Assembly (NCBI GenBank): GCA_029077825.1 | Contig: JAQNCT010000017.1 | Span: forward strand, 1 to 44,781 | Source of the DNA: Acidocella sp. | Lineage (GTDB): Bacteria; Pseudomonadota; Alphaproteobacteria; Acetobacterales; Acetobacteraceae | Length of the DNA: 44,781 nt | Direction: 5' to 3' | Shown here: positions 1 to 8,415 of the stretch, piece by piece | Position numbering within the stretch: position 1 is the first letter of the stretch | Layout of the letters: the number at the start of each line of letters is the position of its first letter | Translations under genes and position numbers: made by a program | Notes under the pieces: generated by a model | Told to the model about the DNA's origin: nothing | Database searches by the model: none | What the model saw: only the letters and a program-made list of their open reading frames with translations

Positions 1-272
1 AGTGATACCGTCCAACACCAAGCTCCTGGCCGCATAGCCAGGCATTATTAACCGGCGGGATTCTATCTTAACACCAGCCAGTTCCTGTCCAAGCTTCGGG
101 GACCACCTCAGACTCCCTCGCGGCCTGGAACGCGATGACGCCGAGCTCCAGCTGAGGCGGCGATATCCTTTCTAGAGATGAGTGCCCGGGGACATACGAC
201 GAGCCAGTGTGTCCGCACGATCGCAACATGATTGCCGAATCGCCTCGCCAGCATTTCCATGCGATGGGTATG
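1..272. other. Unassigned left-edge stretch
   Basis: I recognise no gene here. The minus strand is open over much of it (68-280), but the translation has no motif I know and starts inside the terminal repeat-like sequence of the neighbouring transposase remnant. It is probably the DNA into which that insertion sequence jumped, or decayed coding sequence. Confidence 0.3.
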
Positions 273-632
273 TGGTCCACCCCCTAGAACTGCTCCACCA
301 TTGTTGTAGTTTTTTAGTGGAGGTGGCAGATGCCGAGACGGCTTTACATGCCTGAGGAGATCATTGCGAAGCTTCGGCAGGTTGAGGTTTTAACCCCGCA
401 GGGCAAGTCGGCTGTTGATGCAATCCGGTCGATTGGGGTGACGGATGCGACGTATTACCGGTGGCGCCAGGAGTATGGTGGACTAAAGGTCGGCCAGGTG
501 AAGTGCATGAAGGAGCTGGTGGCTGAGAACGTTCGGTTGTGGCGTGCAGTTTCTGATTTGACGCTGGAGAAGTTGGTTCTGAAGGAAGTGTCTGCTTTCG
601 CGCAGTCGGCCAAGGACCGGGAGTGGCAATAA
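273..632 (+). mobile_element. Truncated IS3-family insertion sequence (orfA remnant)
   Basis: An ORF at 330-632 (100 codons, RBS GGAGG shortly before the ATG) encodes the small first protein of an IS3-family element, IS407-like group. The stretch EEIIAKLRQVEVL, the YYRWRQEYGGLK segment and the leucine-zipper-like tail AVSDLTLEKLVLKE are characteristic of OrfA, the helix-turn-helix DNA-binding half of the transposase. Homology ends near residue 85 and the last 15 residues look unrelated. The larger orfB with the DDE catalytic domain is absent. TGGTCCACCCCC at 273 looks like the left terminal repeat, and no matching right end is visible before the suf operon. The element is therefore a dead fragment lying just upstream of the Rrf2 gene. 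Confidence 0.75.
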
Positions 633-802
633 TGGTCGCTCTGCTGCGGCACAGGTCGATGCTGAACGTGGGCTCCTGAGGTCGCCTCCCAAGCCCCCCC
701 TAAGTTCAACCCCCCCAATCCCACCCAATCCACCCCACTTGACGGAACCAGAACCATGCCCCATTTCAATCAGTACCGTTCTGGTCCACAATTGGAGCCA
801 CC
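633..802 (+). promoter_or_regulatory. suf operon promoter region with an 8-bp inverted repeat
   Basis: This intergenic stretch separates the IS remnant from the first suf gene. TTGACG at 739-744 is a fair -35 box; the -10 is poor (around 762-770). ACCAGAAC at 747-754 and GTTCTGGT at 778-785 form a perfect inverted repeat 23 bases apart, spanning the likely RNA start. An Rrf2 dimer site or a leader hairpin are both possible. GGAG at 794-797 is the RBS for the ATG at 803. A run of C-rich sequence (about 685-740) precedes the promoter. Confidence 0.4.
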
Positions 803-1258
803 ATGCTGCGACTCTCGCGTTTAACCGACTATGCCGTTGTGGCGCTGGTGCGGCTGGGCCGTGCGGAAGCGGTTGAAACTTCGCCCGGCATTGCGGCGGC
901 CATTGGTTTGCCTGAGCCCACGGTGGCAAAAGTGCTCAAAGCGCTGGCCTGTAGCGGCCTGGTGGTAAGTCAGCGCGGTGCCCACGGCGGCTACCGGTTA
1001 AGCCGCCCGCTGCATGCAATCTCGGTGGCGGAGGTGATTTTGGCCATTGATGGGCCGATTGCGCTGGCCTCCTGCGTTGATGGCGCAGCCGGGTGTGAGA
1101 GCCAGTCACTCTGCCCGGTGGCCGGGCGGTGGGACCCGGTAAATGATGCCATCCGCGAGGCACTTACCGGCATTACTTTGGCAGACATGGAAGAAGCCGC
1201 TGTGCCGCGGGCCTTCCGTCTCCCGGCGGAGCTTTCCGCTGCAACTGCAGGCGAATGA
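803..1258 (+). CDS. Rrf2-family Fe-S cluster assembly regulator (SufR/IscR-like)
   Basis: A 151-residue cytoplasmic transcription factor of the Rrf2 family. The winged helix-turn-helix occupies roughly residues 1-65 (LTDYAVVALVRLG, then PEPTVAKVLKAL and RGAHGGYRL, the usual wing). Cys91, Cys98 and Cys104 match the three-cysteine ligand pattern by which IscR-type members hold an Fe-S cluster and sense cluster status. It is the first gene of the suf operon, ending 7 bases before sufB, which fits autoregulation of cluster assembly. The start is supported by GGAG five bases upstream. The close family match is the alphaproteobacterial SUF-associated regulator. Whether it represses or activates is not visible. 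Confidence 0.9.
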   Translation: MLRLSRLTDYAVVALVRLGRAEAVETSPGIAAAIGLPEPTVAKVLKALACSGLVVSQRGAHGGYRLSRPLHAISVAEVILAIDGPIALASCVDGAAGCESQSLCPVAGRWDPVNDAIREALTGITLADMEEAAVPRAFRLPAELSAATAGE

Positions 1259-1265
1259 GGATTAA

Positions 1266-2732
1266 ATGGCTGCTGTAATTGAAACTCTGGAAACCGTTGA
1301 TGCGCTGGCGGCGCAGAAATACAAATACGGTTTTGAGACCAACATTGCGATGGATGCGTTTCCCAAAGGGTTGAACGAAGACATTGTGCGGATGATCTCA
1401 GCCAAAAAAGACGAGCCGGCGTGGATGCTGGAATGGCGGCTGAAAGCCTATGCACGCTGGCGCACCATGGAAGAGCCAAACTGGGCACGCGTACAGCACC
1501 CACCAATTGATTATGAAAATTTATATTATTACGCAGCGCCTTCAGGGCCGGCCCCAAAGTCACTTGATGAGGTGGACCCTGAATTGCTGAAAATGTATGA
1601 CAAACTCGGCATACCGTTAAATGAGCGTGCTGCTTTAGCAGGGGTGGAATCACCCACCGTGGCGGTGGATGCGGTGTTTGACTCAGTTTCAGTTGCCACC
1701 ACCTTCCGCGAGACATTGGCGAAATCAGGCGTGATATTCTGCCCCATTTCAGAGGCGGTGCGAGAACACCCAGATTTGGTGAAGGAGTATTTAGGCAGCG
1801 TTATACCTGTGGCTGATAATTATTTTTCAGCGCTTAATTCCGCAGTGTTTTCGGATGGTAGTTTTGTTTACATTCCAAAAGGTGTGAAATGTCCGATGGA
1901 ACTTTCAACCTATTTCCGCATTAATGCCCGCAACACCGGGCAATTTGAACGCACGCTGATTATTGCTGCCGAGGGCGCCAGCGTTTCATACCTCGAAGGG
2001 TGCACAGCCCCCATGCGCGATGAAAACCAATTGCACGCGGCGGTGGTGGAATTGGTGGCGTTAGATGATGCCAAAATTAAATACAGCACTGTGCAAAACT
2101 GGTACCCCGGCGATGCCAATGGCAAGGGCGGAATTTATAATTTTGTCACCAAGCGTGGCGCCTGCCGTGGTAAAAATTCAAAAATCTCATGGACCCAGGT
2201 TGAAACTGGCTCAGCCATTACCTGGAAATATCCATCATGTATTTTGCAGGGGGATAATTCAGTGGGTGAGTTTTATTCGGTGGCTCTTACCCATAATTAT
2301 CAGCAGGCTGATACCGGCACCAAGATGATTCATATTGGTAAAAATACCTCCAGCACAATTATCTCAAAGGGTATTTCGGCGGGGCATTCCAACAATACTT
2401 ACCGCGGGCTGGTGAAAATTATGCCGGGTGCTACGGGTGCGCGCAATTTTACCCAGTGTGATAGTTTGCTGATTGGTGATGAATGTGGGGCACATACAGT
2501 GCCCTATATTGAAAGCCGTAATATGTCAGCCAAGGTGGAGCACGAAGCCACAACCTCTAAAATCGCGGAGGACCAGTTGTTTTATTGCCGCTCGCGCGGG
2601 CTTTCAGAAGAAGATGCGGTGGGGTTGATTGTGAATGGATTTTGTAAAGACGTGTTGAAGGAACTGCCGATGGAATTTGCTGTCGAAGCGCAGAAACTTC
2701 TCGCTGTCTCTCTGGAAGGCTCAGTAGGTTAA
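1266..2732 (+). CDS. sufB: Fe-S cluster assembly scaffold SufB
   Basis: SufB (488 residues, normal length) is the core of the SufBC2D scaffold on which nascent Fe-S clusters form in the cytoplasm. The central and C-terminal parts form the beta-helix scaffold fold, with family blocks such as [36 protein letters not shown] and [14 protein letters not shown]. Cys398 (NFTQCDS) and Cys407 (GDECGAH) lie in the conserved region facing SufD. The C-terminal SRGLSEEDA motif is the SufC docking segment. An A/G-rich stretch (GAGG, 1256-1259) precedes the ATG. sufC follows after a single base, so translation is likely coupled. The codon use is slightly more AT-rich than the flanking genes. Confidence 0.97.
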   Translation: MAAVIETLETVDALAAQKYKYGFETNIAMDAFPKGLNEDIVRMISAKKDEPAWMLEWRLKAYARWRTMEEPNWARVQHPPIDYENLYYYAAPSGPAPKSLDEVDPELLKMYDKLGIPLNERAALAGVESPTVAVDAVFDSVSVATTFRETLAKSGVIFCPISEAVREHPDLVKEYLGSVIPVADNYFSALNSAVFSDGSFVYIPKGVKCPMELSTYFRINARNTGQFERTLIIAAEGASVSYLEGCTAPMRDENQLHAAVVELVALDDAKIKYSTVQNWYPGDANGKGGIYNFVTKRGACRGKNSKISWTQVETGSAITWKYPSCILQGDNSVGEFYSVALTHNYQQADTGTKMIHIGKNTSSTIISKGISAGHSNNTYRGLVKIMPGATGARNFTQCDSLLIGDECGAHTVPYIESRNMSAKVEHEATTSKIAEDQLFYCRSRGLSEEDAVGLIVNGFCKDVLKELPMEFAVEAQKLLAVSLEGSVG

Positions 2733-2733
2733 T

Positions 2734-3477
2734 ATGTTAGAGATTAAAAATTTATCGGCCAGTATTGGCGACAAGGAAATTTTGCGTGGCGTGAATCTGG
2801 TGGTGCCGGACGGTGAAATTCACGCCATCATGGGGCCGAATGGGGCTGGAAAATCGACTTTGTCCTACGTGCTCTCAGGCCGTGAGGGCTATGAGGTAAC
2901 CGGCGGTTCGGCGTTTTATAATGGCCAGGATTTATTGGCGATGGAACCTGAAGCGCGTGCCGCGGCTGGGGTGTTTTTGGCGTTTCAGTATCCGGTCGAA
3001 CTGCCGGGCGTGGGAAATGCGAATTTCATCCGCACCGCGTTGAACGCTGTGCGCCGTGCGCGTGGTGAAGGTGAACTGGATGCCGTGGCATTTTTAAAGC
3101 TGGCACGCACAGCCATTAAAAACCTTTCAATGCCTGATGATATGTTAAAGCGCAACGTGAATGTGGGTTTTTCAGGCGGTGAAAAAAAGCGCAACGAGGT
3201 GCTGCAAATGGCGCTTCTGCAGCCAGGACTTGCAATTCTTGACGAGACGGATTCCGGCCTTGATATCGATGCGTTGAAAATTGTATCCGAGGGTGTGAAT
3301 GCGTTGCGCGGGCCAAAATTTTCAGCCCTGATCATTACCCATTATCAGCGTCTGCTTGACCATATCGTGCCGGATTACGTGCATGTGCTGGCGGCGGGTA
3401 AAATTATCCGCTCCGGCGGCCCAGAATTGGCGCTGGAGCTGGAAGCGCATGGTTATGCCGGGCTGGAAGCCGCATAA
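2734..3477 (+). CDS. sufC: Fe-S assembly ATPase SufC
   Basis: SufC (247 residues) is the ABC-type ATPase that binds SufB and SufD and drives the conformational change needed for cluster assembly. It has no membrane partner. Walker A is GPNGAGKS at residues 34-41, the signature FSGGEKKR at 146-153, and Walker B LAILDE at 166-171, followed by the SufC-typical TDSGLDIDAL. The switch histidine is His203 in ITHYQRLL. It starts one base after sufB and sufD begins two bases after its stop, consistent with stoichiometric coupled synthesis. Confidence 0.97.
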   Translation: MLEIKNLSASIGDKEILRGVNLVVPDGEIHAIMGPNGAGKSTLSYVLSGREGYEVTGGSAFYNGQDLLAMEPEARAAAGVFLAFQYPVELPGVGNANFIRTALNAVRRARGEGELDAVAFLKLARTAIKNLSMPDDMLKRNVNVGFSGGEKKRNEVLQMALLQPGLAILDETDSGLDIDALKIVSEGVNALRGPKFSALIITHYQRLLDHIVPDYVHVLAAGKIIRSGGPELALELEAHGYAGLEAA

Positions 3478-3479
3478 AT

Positions 3480-4580
3480 ATGACAGCCCTTCCTACTCGT
3501 AAGCTTGAGGCTTGGCGCTACACGGATTTGAAAAATCTGGCGGCGATCAGCTTTGTTGAAGCAACGCCTACGAAAATTGTGGCTCCGTTACCCGACCTTG
3601 GAATTCCACGGATCGTGTTTGTGAATGGCACCTATAATGCTGCCCTTTCAACGCCGCCTGATTTCCTAAGCTCCTTTGCCAAAGTGGTTGATGAATCATC
3701 ATTGCCGTTGGTGCAAATCAATGCCGCCCATGCACATGACGGTGCCACCATTGACGTGCCGGCAAATATTGACGCCGGTGCTGTGATGCTTGTCTCCTAC
3801 GCGAATGCTGAGATGCCGATGGCGTTTCACCCCCGCCACCGTGTTGTGTTGGGCGAAGGTTCCAAGCTGACCATCATTGAAGTGGCGATAGGGCAGGGGG
3901 TTTATTGGCATAACCCGGTAACTGACATTATTTTGCATGAAGGTGCGGCGCTGAGCCATTACCGTTTACAGGATGAAGGTTTGGATGCGTTTCATCTCGC
4001 CACGATCAGGGCGCAGGTTGCTGAAAAGGCCGCTTATGAGAGCTTTTCTCTCGTGATTGGTGCCAAACTTTCGCGCGCGGAATTTCACGCTACACTCAGC
4101 GGTCCCAACGCTACCACGCATTTGAATGCGGCCCAGCTTTTACGTGGCCGCCAGCATGCTGATTTTACCTCGGTGGTCGCGCACAAGGCGCCTAACTGCG
4201 CCTCGCGTCAGACCGTGAAATCAGTGCTCTCTGACCATTCACGCGGGGTATTTCAGGGGCGGATTGAAGTGGCGCGCGTTGCCCAAAAGACCGATGGCTA
4301 CCAGATGAACCAAGCGTTGTTGCTCTCTCCGCATGCGGAAATTGACATCAAACCGGAGTTGGAAATTTTCGCCGATGATGTGAAATGCAGCCACGGTGCT
4401 ACTATTGGCGCGCTTGACCCTGAGCAGATTTTTTACTTGCGCAGCCGCGGTATTCCAGAAGACCAGGCCCGCGCCATGCTGATCCGCGCCTTTTTGACCG
4501 AAGCCTTGGAACCCGTCACGAATGAAGCTGCCCGGGTATTTTTGGAAGATACTATTGAGACTTGGTGGGCCCGCAAATGA
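3480..4580 (+). CDS. sufD: Fe-S assembly scaffold partner SufD
   Basis: SufD (366 residues) pairs with SufB in the SufBC2D complex and is implicated in iron entry. It is shorter than the E. coli protein (about 420), as is common in alphaproteobacteria. The start of the scaffold is seen in LEAWRYTDLKNL at the N-terminus. The C-terminal block CSHGATIGALDPEQIFYLRSRG carries His305, equivalent to the conserved SufD histidine at the SufB interface. The gene overlaps the likely ATG of sufS by four bases (ATGA), keeping the operon tightly coupled. Confidence 0.95.
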   Translation: MTALPTRKLEAWRYTDLKNLAAISFVEATPTKIVAPLPDLGIPRIVFVNGTYNAALSTPPDFLSSFAKVVDESSLPLVQINAAHAHDGATIDVPANIDAGAVMLVSYANAEMPMAFHPRHRVVLGEGSKLTIIEVAIGQGVYWHNPVTDIILHEGAALSHYRLQDEGLDAFHLATIRAQVAEKAAYESFSLVIGAKLSRAEFHATLSGPNATTHLNAAQLLRGRQHADFTSVVAHKAPNCASRQTVKSVLSDHSRGVFQGRIEVARVAQKTDGYQMNQALLLSPHAEIDIKPELEIFADDVKCSHGATIGALDPEQIFYLRSRGIPEDQARAMLIRAFLTEALEPVTNEAARVFLEDTIETWWARK

Positions 4581-5821
4581 GTGCTGCATTGAAAACCGAC
4601 AGCTTTGATGTTGCCGCCATCCGCAACGATTTCCCTATCCTGTCACAGACGGTACACGGCAAAAAATTCGTCTATCTCGATAGCGGTGCCTCAGCCCAAA
4701 AGCCGCGTGCGGTGATTGATGCGATGGTGCATGTGATGGAAGCGCAATATGCCAATGTGCACCGTGGACTGCATTGGATGTCTGAACGTACGTCTGATGC
4801 TTATGAGGCGGTGCGCGATAAAACGGCTAAGTTTTTGAATGCCGCAGGACGGGATGAAATTATTTTTACCCGCAATGCCACAGAATCAATCAACCTCATT
4901 GCCTACACCTATGGCCGCGCAAGTTTGCAGCCCGGTGATGCGATTGTGGTTTCTGAGATGGAACATCATGCCAATATTGTGCCTTGGCAGATGCTGCGAG
5001 ATTCCCATGGTGTTGAGCTACGCATTGTAAAAATTACAGATGCGGGGGAGGTCGATTTTGCCTCTCTCGAAGAGAAATTCGCCGATGGCAAAGTAAAGCT
5101 GCTCGCCGTTACCCATATGTCAAACGTGCTTGGCACCTATACGCCGGTTGAGCGTTTGGCAAAATTTGCGCATCAGCGTGGTGCTAAAATTCTGCTTGAT
5201 GGTTGCCAGGCGGTGGTGCACCGGCAGGTTGATGTGCAGGCGATTGATGCGGATTTTTATGTTTTTTCGGGTCATAAACTCTACGGCCCCACAGGAATTG
5301 GCGTGCTCTATGCCAAACGCGAAATTCTTGAAGCGATGCCACCCTTTCTTGGCGGTGGAGACATGATATCCTCAGTAACATATGAGCGCTCAAGCTGGGC
5401 AAAACCGCCTTACCGTTTTGAAGCCGGTACCCCAGCGATTATTGAAACCATCGGCCTGGGTGCTGCGATTGATTATGTCGAGGCGATTGGGTTTCCAGCT
5501 ATTGCCGTGCATGAACGCGCTTTGACTGACCACGCACTTGCCGTGCTCTCCAACATCGGTGGCTTACATATTCTGGGCAGTGCGCAGGACCGCGGTGGTG
5601 TGATTTCCTTCACGATGGATGATGTGCACGCCCATGATATCGCGACATTACTGGACCGTCAGGGAATTGCCGTGCGGGCCGGGCACCATTGTGCCGAGCC
5701 GCTGATGGGCCGCTTGGGCGTTACCAGCACCGCGCGTGCTAGCTTTGGCGTTTATACCACCATGGAAGACATTGATGCGCTGGCTGCTGGCTTGCTTCGT
5801 GTCAAGCAGGTGTTTGCGTAA
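4577..5821 (+). CDS. sufS: Cysteine desulfurase SufS
   Basis: SufS (414 residues from the ATG at 4577) is a PLP-dependent type II cysteine desulfurase. It takes sulphur from cysteine as a persulfide and passes it to the scaffold through a carrier. Lys234 in SGHKLYGP forms the PLP aldimine. Cys372 in RAGHHCAEP is the persulfide cysteine, and the RxGHHCA context is the SufS subgroup signature. His130 and Asp208 contact the cofactor. An in-frame TTG at 4562 would add five residues, but the ATG forming an ATGA overlap with the sufD stop is preferred. No sufE lies nearby; the next gene supplies the sulphur acceptor. Confidence 0.95.
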   Translation: MSAALKTDSFDVAAIRNDFPILSQTVHGKKFVYLDSGASAQKPRAVIDAMVHVMEAQYANVHRGLHWMSERTSDAYEAVRDKTAKFLNAAGRDEIIFTRNATESINLIAYTYGRASLQPGDAIVVSEMEHHANIVPWQMLRDSHGVELRIVKITDAGEVDFASLEEKFADGKVKLLAVTHMSNVLGTYTPVERLAKFAHQRGAKILLDGCQAVVHRQVDVQAIDADFYVFSGHKLYGPTGIGVLYAKREILEAMPPFLGGGDMISSVTYERSSWAKPPYRFEAGTPAIIETIGLGAAIDYVEAIGFPAIAVHERALTDHALAVLSNIGGLHILGSAQDRGGVISFTMDDVHAHDIATLLDRQGIAVRAGHHCAEPLMGRLGVTSTARASFGVYTTMEDIDALAAGLLRVKQVFA

Positions 5822-6234
5822 TGTCAGAAACCGCAGAGCTTTATCAGACCATCATCATGGACCGGACCAAAAACCCACGCCACGCCGGCAAGCCTGCTAA
5901 GTTCAACCATGAAGGTCATGGTGATAACCCGATGTGCGGTGATCGTATTCACGTCTATGTGGCCGATGACGGTACCCAGGTAAATCATGAGTCGCGCGGC
6001 TGCGCCATCATGATTGCCAGCGCTGAGCTAATGGCTGATGCGGTAGCTGGTCTGACATTTGATGAAGTGGTTGAGTCCCGCCGGGCGTTTGAAGCCATGA
6101 TAAATTCTGGCACACCCAATCCGGTTTTGGGTGATCTCAATGCTCTATCCGGTGTTTCAGAATATCGCTCGCGCATTCGATGCGCCACATTACCATGGTC
6201 TGCTTTGGCTGATGCTTTAGAAGGTGCAAAATAA
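5821..6234 (+). CDS. sufU: SufU-type sulphur-transfer/scaffold protein
   Basis: A 137-residue NifU-N/IscU-fold protein. The three conserved cysteines are Cys39 (NPMCGDR), Cys61 (SRGCAIM) and Cys121 (RIRCATLPW), with Asp41 next to the first. The 60-residue gap between the second and third cysteines is longer than in IscU (about 43), and the His before the last Cys is replaced by Arg. Both are SufU traits, and SufU in Firmicutes acts as a zinc-dependent persulfide acceptor for SufS. This fits the absence of sufE. The start overlaps the sufS stop by one base (TAATG). Confidence 0.9.
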   Translation: MSETAELYQTIIMDRTKNPRHAGKPAKFNHEGHGDNPMCGDRIHVYVADDGTQVNHESRGCAIMIASAELMADAVAGLTFDEVVESRRAFEAMINSGTPNPVLGDLNALSGVSEYRSRIRCATLPWSALADALEGAK

Positions 6235-6596
6235 TGGATGAGCAAAAAATGGTGCCGCTCACCACCTGGACCCCCGAGGGTGAAACCAAACCGGCGCTGA
6301 CTGAAGATGCCATCATCGGTGCCATTTGCACGGTGTATGACCCGGAAATTCCGGTGAATATTTATGAGCTTGGCTTAATTTACGCGATTGAAATTGCCCC
6401 CTCCGGTGATGTGAAAGTGGAGATGACACTTACCGCTCCCGCTTGTGCTTCAGCGCAGGAATTGCCCATTATGGTGCGCGATGCGATTGCAAAACTTGAC
6501 GGTGTGGGCGAGGTGGAAGTTGAAACCGTGTGGGAGCCAGCCTGGGAGCCAAGCCGGATGAGCGATGAAGCCCGCTTGTCGCTGAACATGTTCTAA
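6234..6596 (+). CDS. sufT: SufT, DUF59/MIP18-family Fe-S maturation factor
   Basis: A 120-residue protein of the DUF59 (MIP18) family, linked to maturation or delivery of Fe-S clusters in bacteria. The core is residues 22-100: EDAIIGAICTVYDPEIPVNI, then the LGLIYAIEI strand and the block MTLTAPACASAQELP, whose single cysteine is the conserved one of the family. The C-terminal WEPAWEPSRMSDEAR is also typical. The start overlaps the sufU stop by one base. Its place between the scaffold genes and sufA fits a late-acting role. Confidence 0.92.
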   Translation: MDEQKMVPLTTWTPEGETKPALTEDAIIGAICTVYDPEIPVNIYELGLIYAIEIAPSGDVKVEMTLTAPACASAQELPIMVRDAIAKLDGVGEVEVETVWEPAWEPSRMSDEARLSLNMF

Positions 6597-6607
6597 GGAG
6601 CCATTGC

Positions 6608-6976
6608 ATGAGCACCACCACAACCCCCACCAAACCACGCCGCGCGTTGCCGCCGCTGATGCAACTCACCGATGCCGCCGCCGAGCGGCTGCGGAGTTTG
6701 TATGCCGGTGGTGAAGCCGGTAAATTGCTACGTATCGCGGTTTCCACCAAAGGCTGCTCCGGCATGTCGTATGAAATGAACTGGGTTGATGCTGCGACAC
6801 CGCAGGATGAGGTCGTAACCAGCCAAGGTCTCACCGTGCTGGTGGACCGCAAGGCCTCGTTGTTCCTGATTGGCACGACGATGGATTATAAAGTCGATAA
6901 ACTCACCGCAGGGTTCACCTTCGAGAATCCCAATGAAAAAGGCCGTTGCGGATGCGGCGAAAGCTTTCATATCTAA
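6608..6976 (+). CDS. sufA: A-type Fe-S carrier SufA/IscA
   Basis: A 122-residue HesB/IscA-family carrier that takes newly made clusters from the scaffold to target apoproteins. The three ligand cysteines are Cys50 (TKGCSGM) and the C-terminal pair Cys114 and Cys116 (GRCGCGESF), in exactly the A-type arrangement. A short, Thr- and Pro-rich N-terminal extension of about 15 residues precedes the domain. AAGGAG at 6594-6599 is a strong RBS. It is the last gene of the suf operon; the hsp20 promoter begins within 20 bases of its stop. Confidence 0.95.
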   Translation: MSTTTTPTKPRRALPPLMQLTDAAAERLRSLYAGGEAGKLLRIAVSTKGCSGMSYEMNWVDAATPQDEVVTSQGLTVLVDRKASLFLIGTTMDYKVDKLTAGFTFENPNEKGRCGCGESFHI

Positions 6977-6993
6977 GCTGGTCGTAAAAAACT

Positions 6994-7022
6994 CTTGAAG
7001 CCGGAAAAAAATTTCATATAAT
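6994..7022 (+). promoter_or_regulatory. Sigma32 (RpoH)-like heat-shock promoter for hsp20
   Basis: CTTGAA at 6994-6999 followed after 15 bases by CATATAAT at 7015-7022 resembles the RpoH promoter pattern (CTTGAA, then a CCCAT-like -10). It lies directly upstream of the hsp20 leader, the expected place. The -10 lacks the full C run, so the match is partial. Confidence 0.6.
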
Positions 7023-7025
7023 AGG

Positions 7026-7128
7026 ACTTGTTCGGAATGCCTCAGAGAGGGTTTCGGGCAATCGCCTACCGAGCCAGCCGCACGGTGGTTCGTTTATTTT
7101 TGACCTTGCTTTTTCAGGAGGTTTATCA
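7026..7128 (+). promoter_or_regulatory. ROSE-like RNA thermometer in the hsp20 leader
   Basis: The 5' leader can fold so that the Shine-Dalgarno AGGAGGT (7116-7122) pairs with ACCTTGCT (7103-7110) across a TTTTC loop, leaving one bulged G. This TTGCT-against-AGGAGG pairing is the defining core of ROSE elements that control small heat-shock genes in rhizobia and other proteobacteria. A second stem just upstream pairs CGAGCCA (7070-7076) with TGGTTCG (7086-7092). Melting at high temperature would expose the RBS of the ATG at 7129. Confidence 0.75.
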
Positions 7129-7596
7129 ATGACTTACGATCTGTCGCCTTTATTTCGTACTGCCATCGGGTTTGACCGTTTGGCCCGTCTGGCGGACACG
7201 CTGCCACAGGATGCTGTGGCGTATCCGCCTTATAATATTGAAAAACTTGCCGATGATGCCTACCGGTTGCAGCTTGCGGTCGCCGGTTTTTCAGCTGACG
7301 ACATTGAGCTGACTGTGAAGGATAATGCCCTTATCGTGGCTGGCCGCGTGGCTGAGGAACCCGCCAAAGGTGAATTCTTACACCGTGGCATTGCAGCGCG
7401 GGCGTTTACCCGCCGGTTTGCGCTGGCTGACCATATGGTTGTGGAAAATGCTGATATTTCTAATGGTTTATTAAATATCAACATCCGCCGCTTGGTGCCT
7501 GAGGCTTTGAAGCCGCGTAAGATTACCATTAACACCACGCCCGCAAAAACCATTGCGGGTTCAGCTGAAGCTTCGCAGTTTTCACAGGCTGCGTAA
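7129..7596 (+). CDS. Small heat-shock protein, Hsp20/IbpA type
   Basis: A 155-residue alpha-crystallin-domain chaperone that holds unfolding proteins in the cytoplasm without ATP. The N-terminus (MTYDLSPLFRTAIGFDRL) is the IbpA class A form. The alpha-crystallin domain spans about residues 35-125, including YRLQLAVAGFSADDIEL, GEFLHRGIAARAFTRRF, and the NGLLNINIRR strand with PRKITIN, the usual end of the class. It is a single-gene unit with its own heat-shock promoter, thermometer leader and terminator. Confidence 0.95.
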   Translation: MTYDLSPLFRTAIGFDRLARLADTLPQDAVAYPPYNIEKLADDAYRLQLAVAGFSADDIELTVKDNALIVAGRVAEEPAKGEFLHRGIAARAFTRRFALADHMVVENADISNGLLNINIRRLVPEALKPRKITINTTPAKTIAGSAEASQFSQAA

Positions 7597-7604
7597 TGCC
7601 AACG

Positions 7605-7629
7605 GGGGCGGGGTTATACCCGCCCCTTT
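7605..7629 (+). terminator. hsp20 intrinsic terminator
   Basis: GGGGCGGG (7605-7612) and CCCGCCCC (7619-7626) form a perfect 8-bp GC stem with a 6-base loop, followed by TTT. The T run is short. It sits nine bases after the hsp20 stop and touches the stop codon of the convergent SDR gene, so it probably separates the two transcripts. Confidence 0.7.
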
Positions 7630-8399
7630 CAGGGTTTCATAATTTTATAGGCTAATTCAGCATTCATGCTGCGCGGGGAAAGCCGCGTGCTGAGTGCCAT
7701 GAGTGTGTTTGCTAACCCGGCGACCACGCTGGTTTTGTTGCGCGCCATCGCATCAACGCCAATTTTGGCAACGGCAGCGCTCGTCATCATGGATTTTTCG
7801 ACCATGTATGATTTTTTATGGTTTGCTACTTCAAAAAATTCGCTGGCGGTGGTGCCGGGGCACAAGGCAGTAAAGCGCACGTCGCGGGATTTATATTCAA
7901 CATTCAGCGCCTCACTGAGTGAGAGCACATAGGCCTTGGTGGCAGCATAGGCGGCATATAATGGCACCGGCTGGAAGGCAGCGGTCGAGGCCACCATCAT
8001 CACCCGCCCATAGCCGCGCGCGGCCATTGGTTTTGCGAATAAATGTGTCAGATGCGTCAGTGCGGTGATGTTGACGTTCAGCATATTGTTCAAATCGTCC
8101 CAGGCGGCATCAGCGAACATGCCAAACACGCCAAGCCCGGCGTTATTGATCAGAATATCCACGTCTGGGTGCGCCGCCGCCAAGGCAATTCGTGCCGCTG
8201 GGTCCGAGAGGTCACACGGTACGGCGCTGGCGGTTATGCCGGTTTGGGCAAGCTCAGCGGCCAGGGCTTCCAACCGCTCCGTGCGCCTGGCTGCCAGCAG
8301 AACATTGGCACCATTTTTGGCCAATTCACGGGCGATGTCAGCGCCAATGCCGCTGGAGGCGCCGGTGATCAGGGCGGTTCGTCCGGTAAATACAGCCAT
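7629..8399 (-). CDS. Short-chain dehydrogenase/reductase (classical SDR)
   Basis: A 256-residue NAD(P)-dependent oxidoreductase of the classical SDR family. The cofactor motif TGASSGIG is at residues 12-19, NNAG at 85-88, and the catalytic residues are Ser138, Tyr151 and Lys155 (YAATK). AARRTERL after the second beta strand, with its Arg pair, suggests NADP preference. It most resembles the DltE/YqjQ-like subgroup whose substrates are mostly unknown, so no reaction is assigned. The ATG at 8397-8399 has a strong RBS (GGAGG). The gene follows the glycosyltransferase at 8416 with 16 bases between them, suggesting one transcript. Confidence 0.85.
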   Translation of the reverse strand: MAVFTGRTALITGASSGIGADIARELAKNGANVLLAARRTERLEALAAELAQTGITASAVPCDLSDPAARIALAAAHPDVDILINNAGLGVFGMFADAAWDDLNNMLNVNITALTHLTHLFAKPMAARGYGRVMMVASTAAFQPVPLYAAYAATKAYVLSLSEALNVEYKSRDVRFTALCPGTTASEFFEVANHKKSYMVEKSMMTSAAVAKIGVDAMARNKTSVVAGLANTLMALSTRLSPRSMNAELAYKIMKP

Positions 8400-8415
8400 G
8401 TTAGCCTCCGATAAG

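Noticed and set aside
68-280. Minus-strand 70-codon frame
   Set aside because: Begins inside the IS terminal-repeat-like sequence, no RBS and no recognisable motif.
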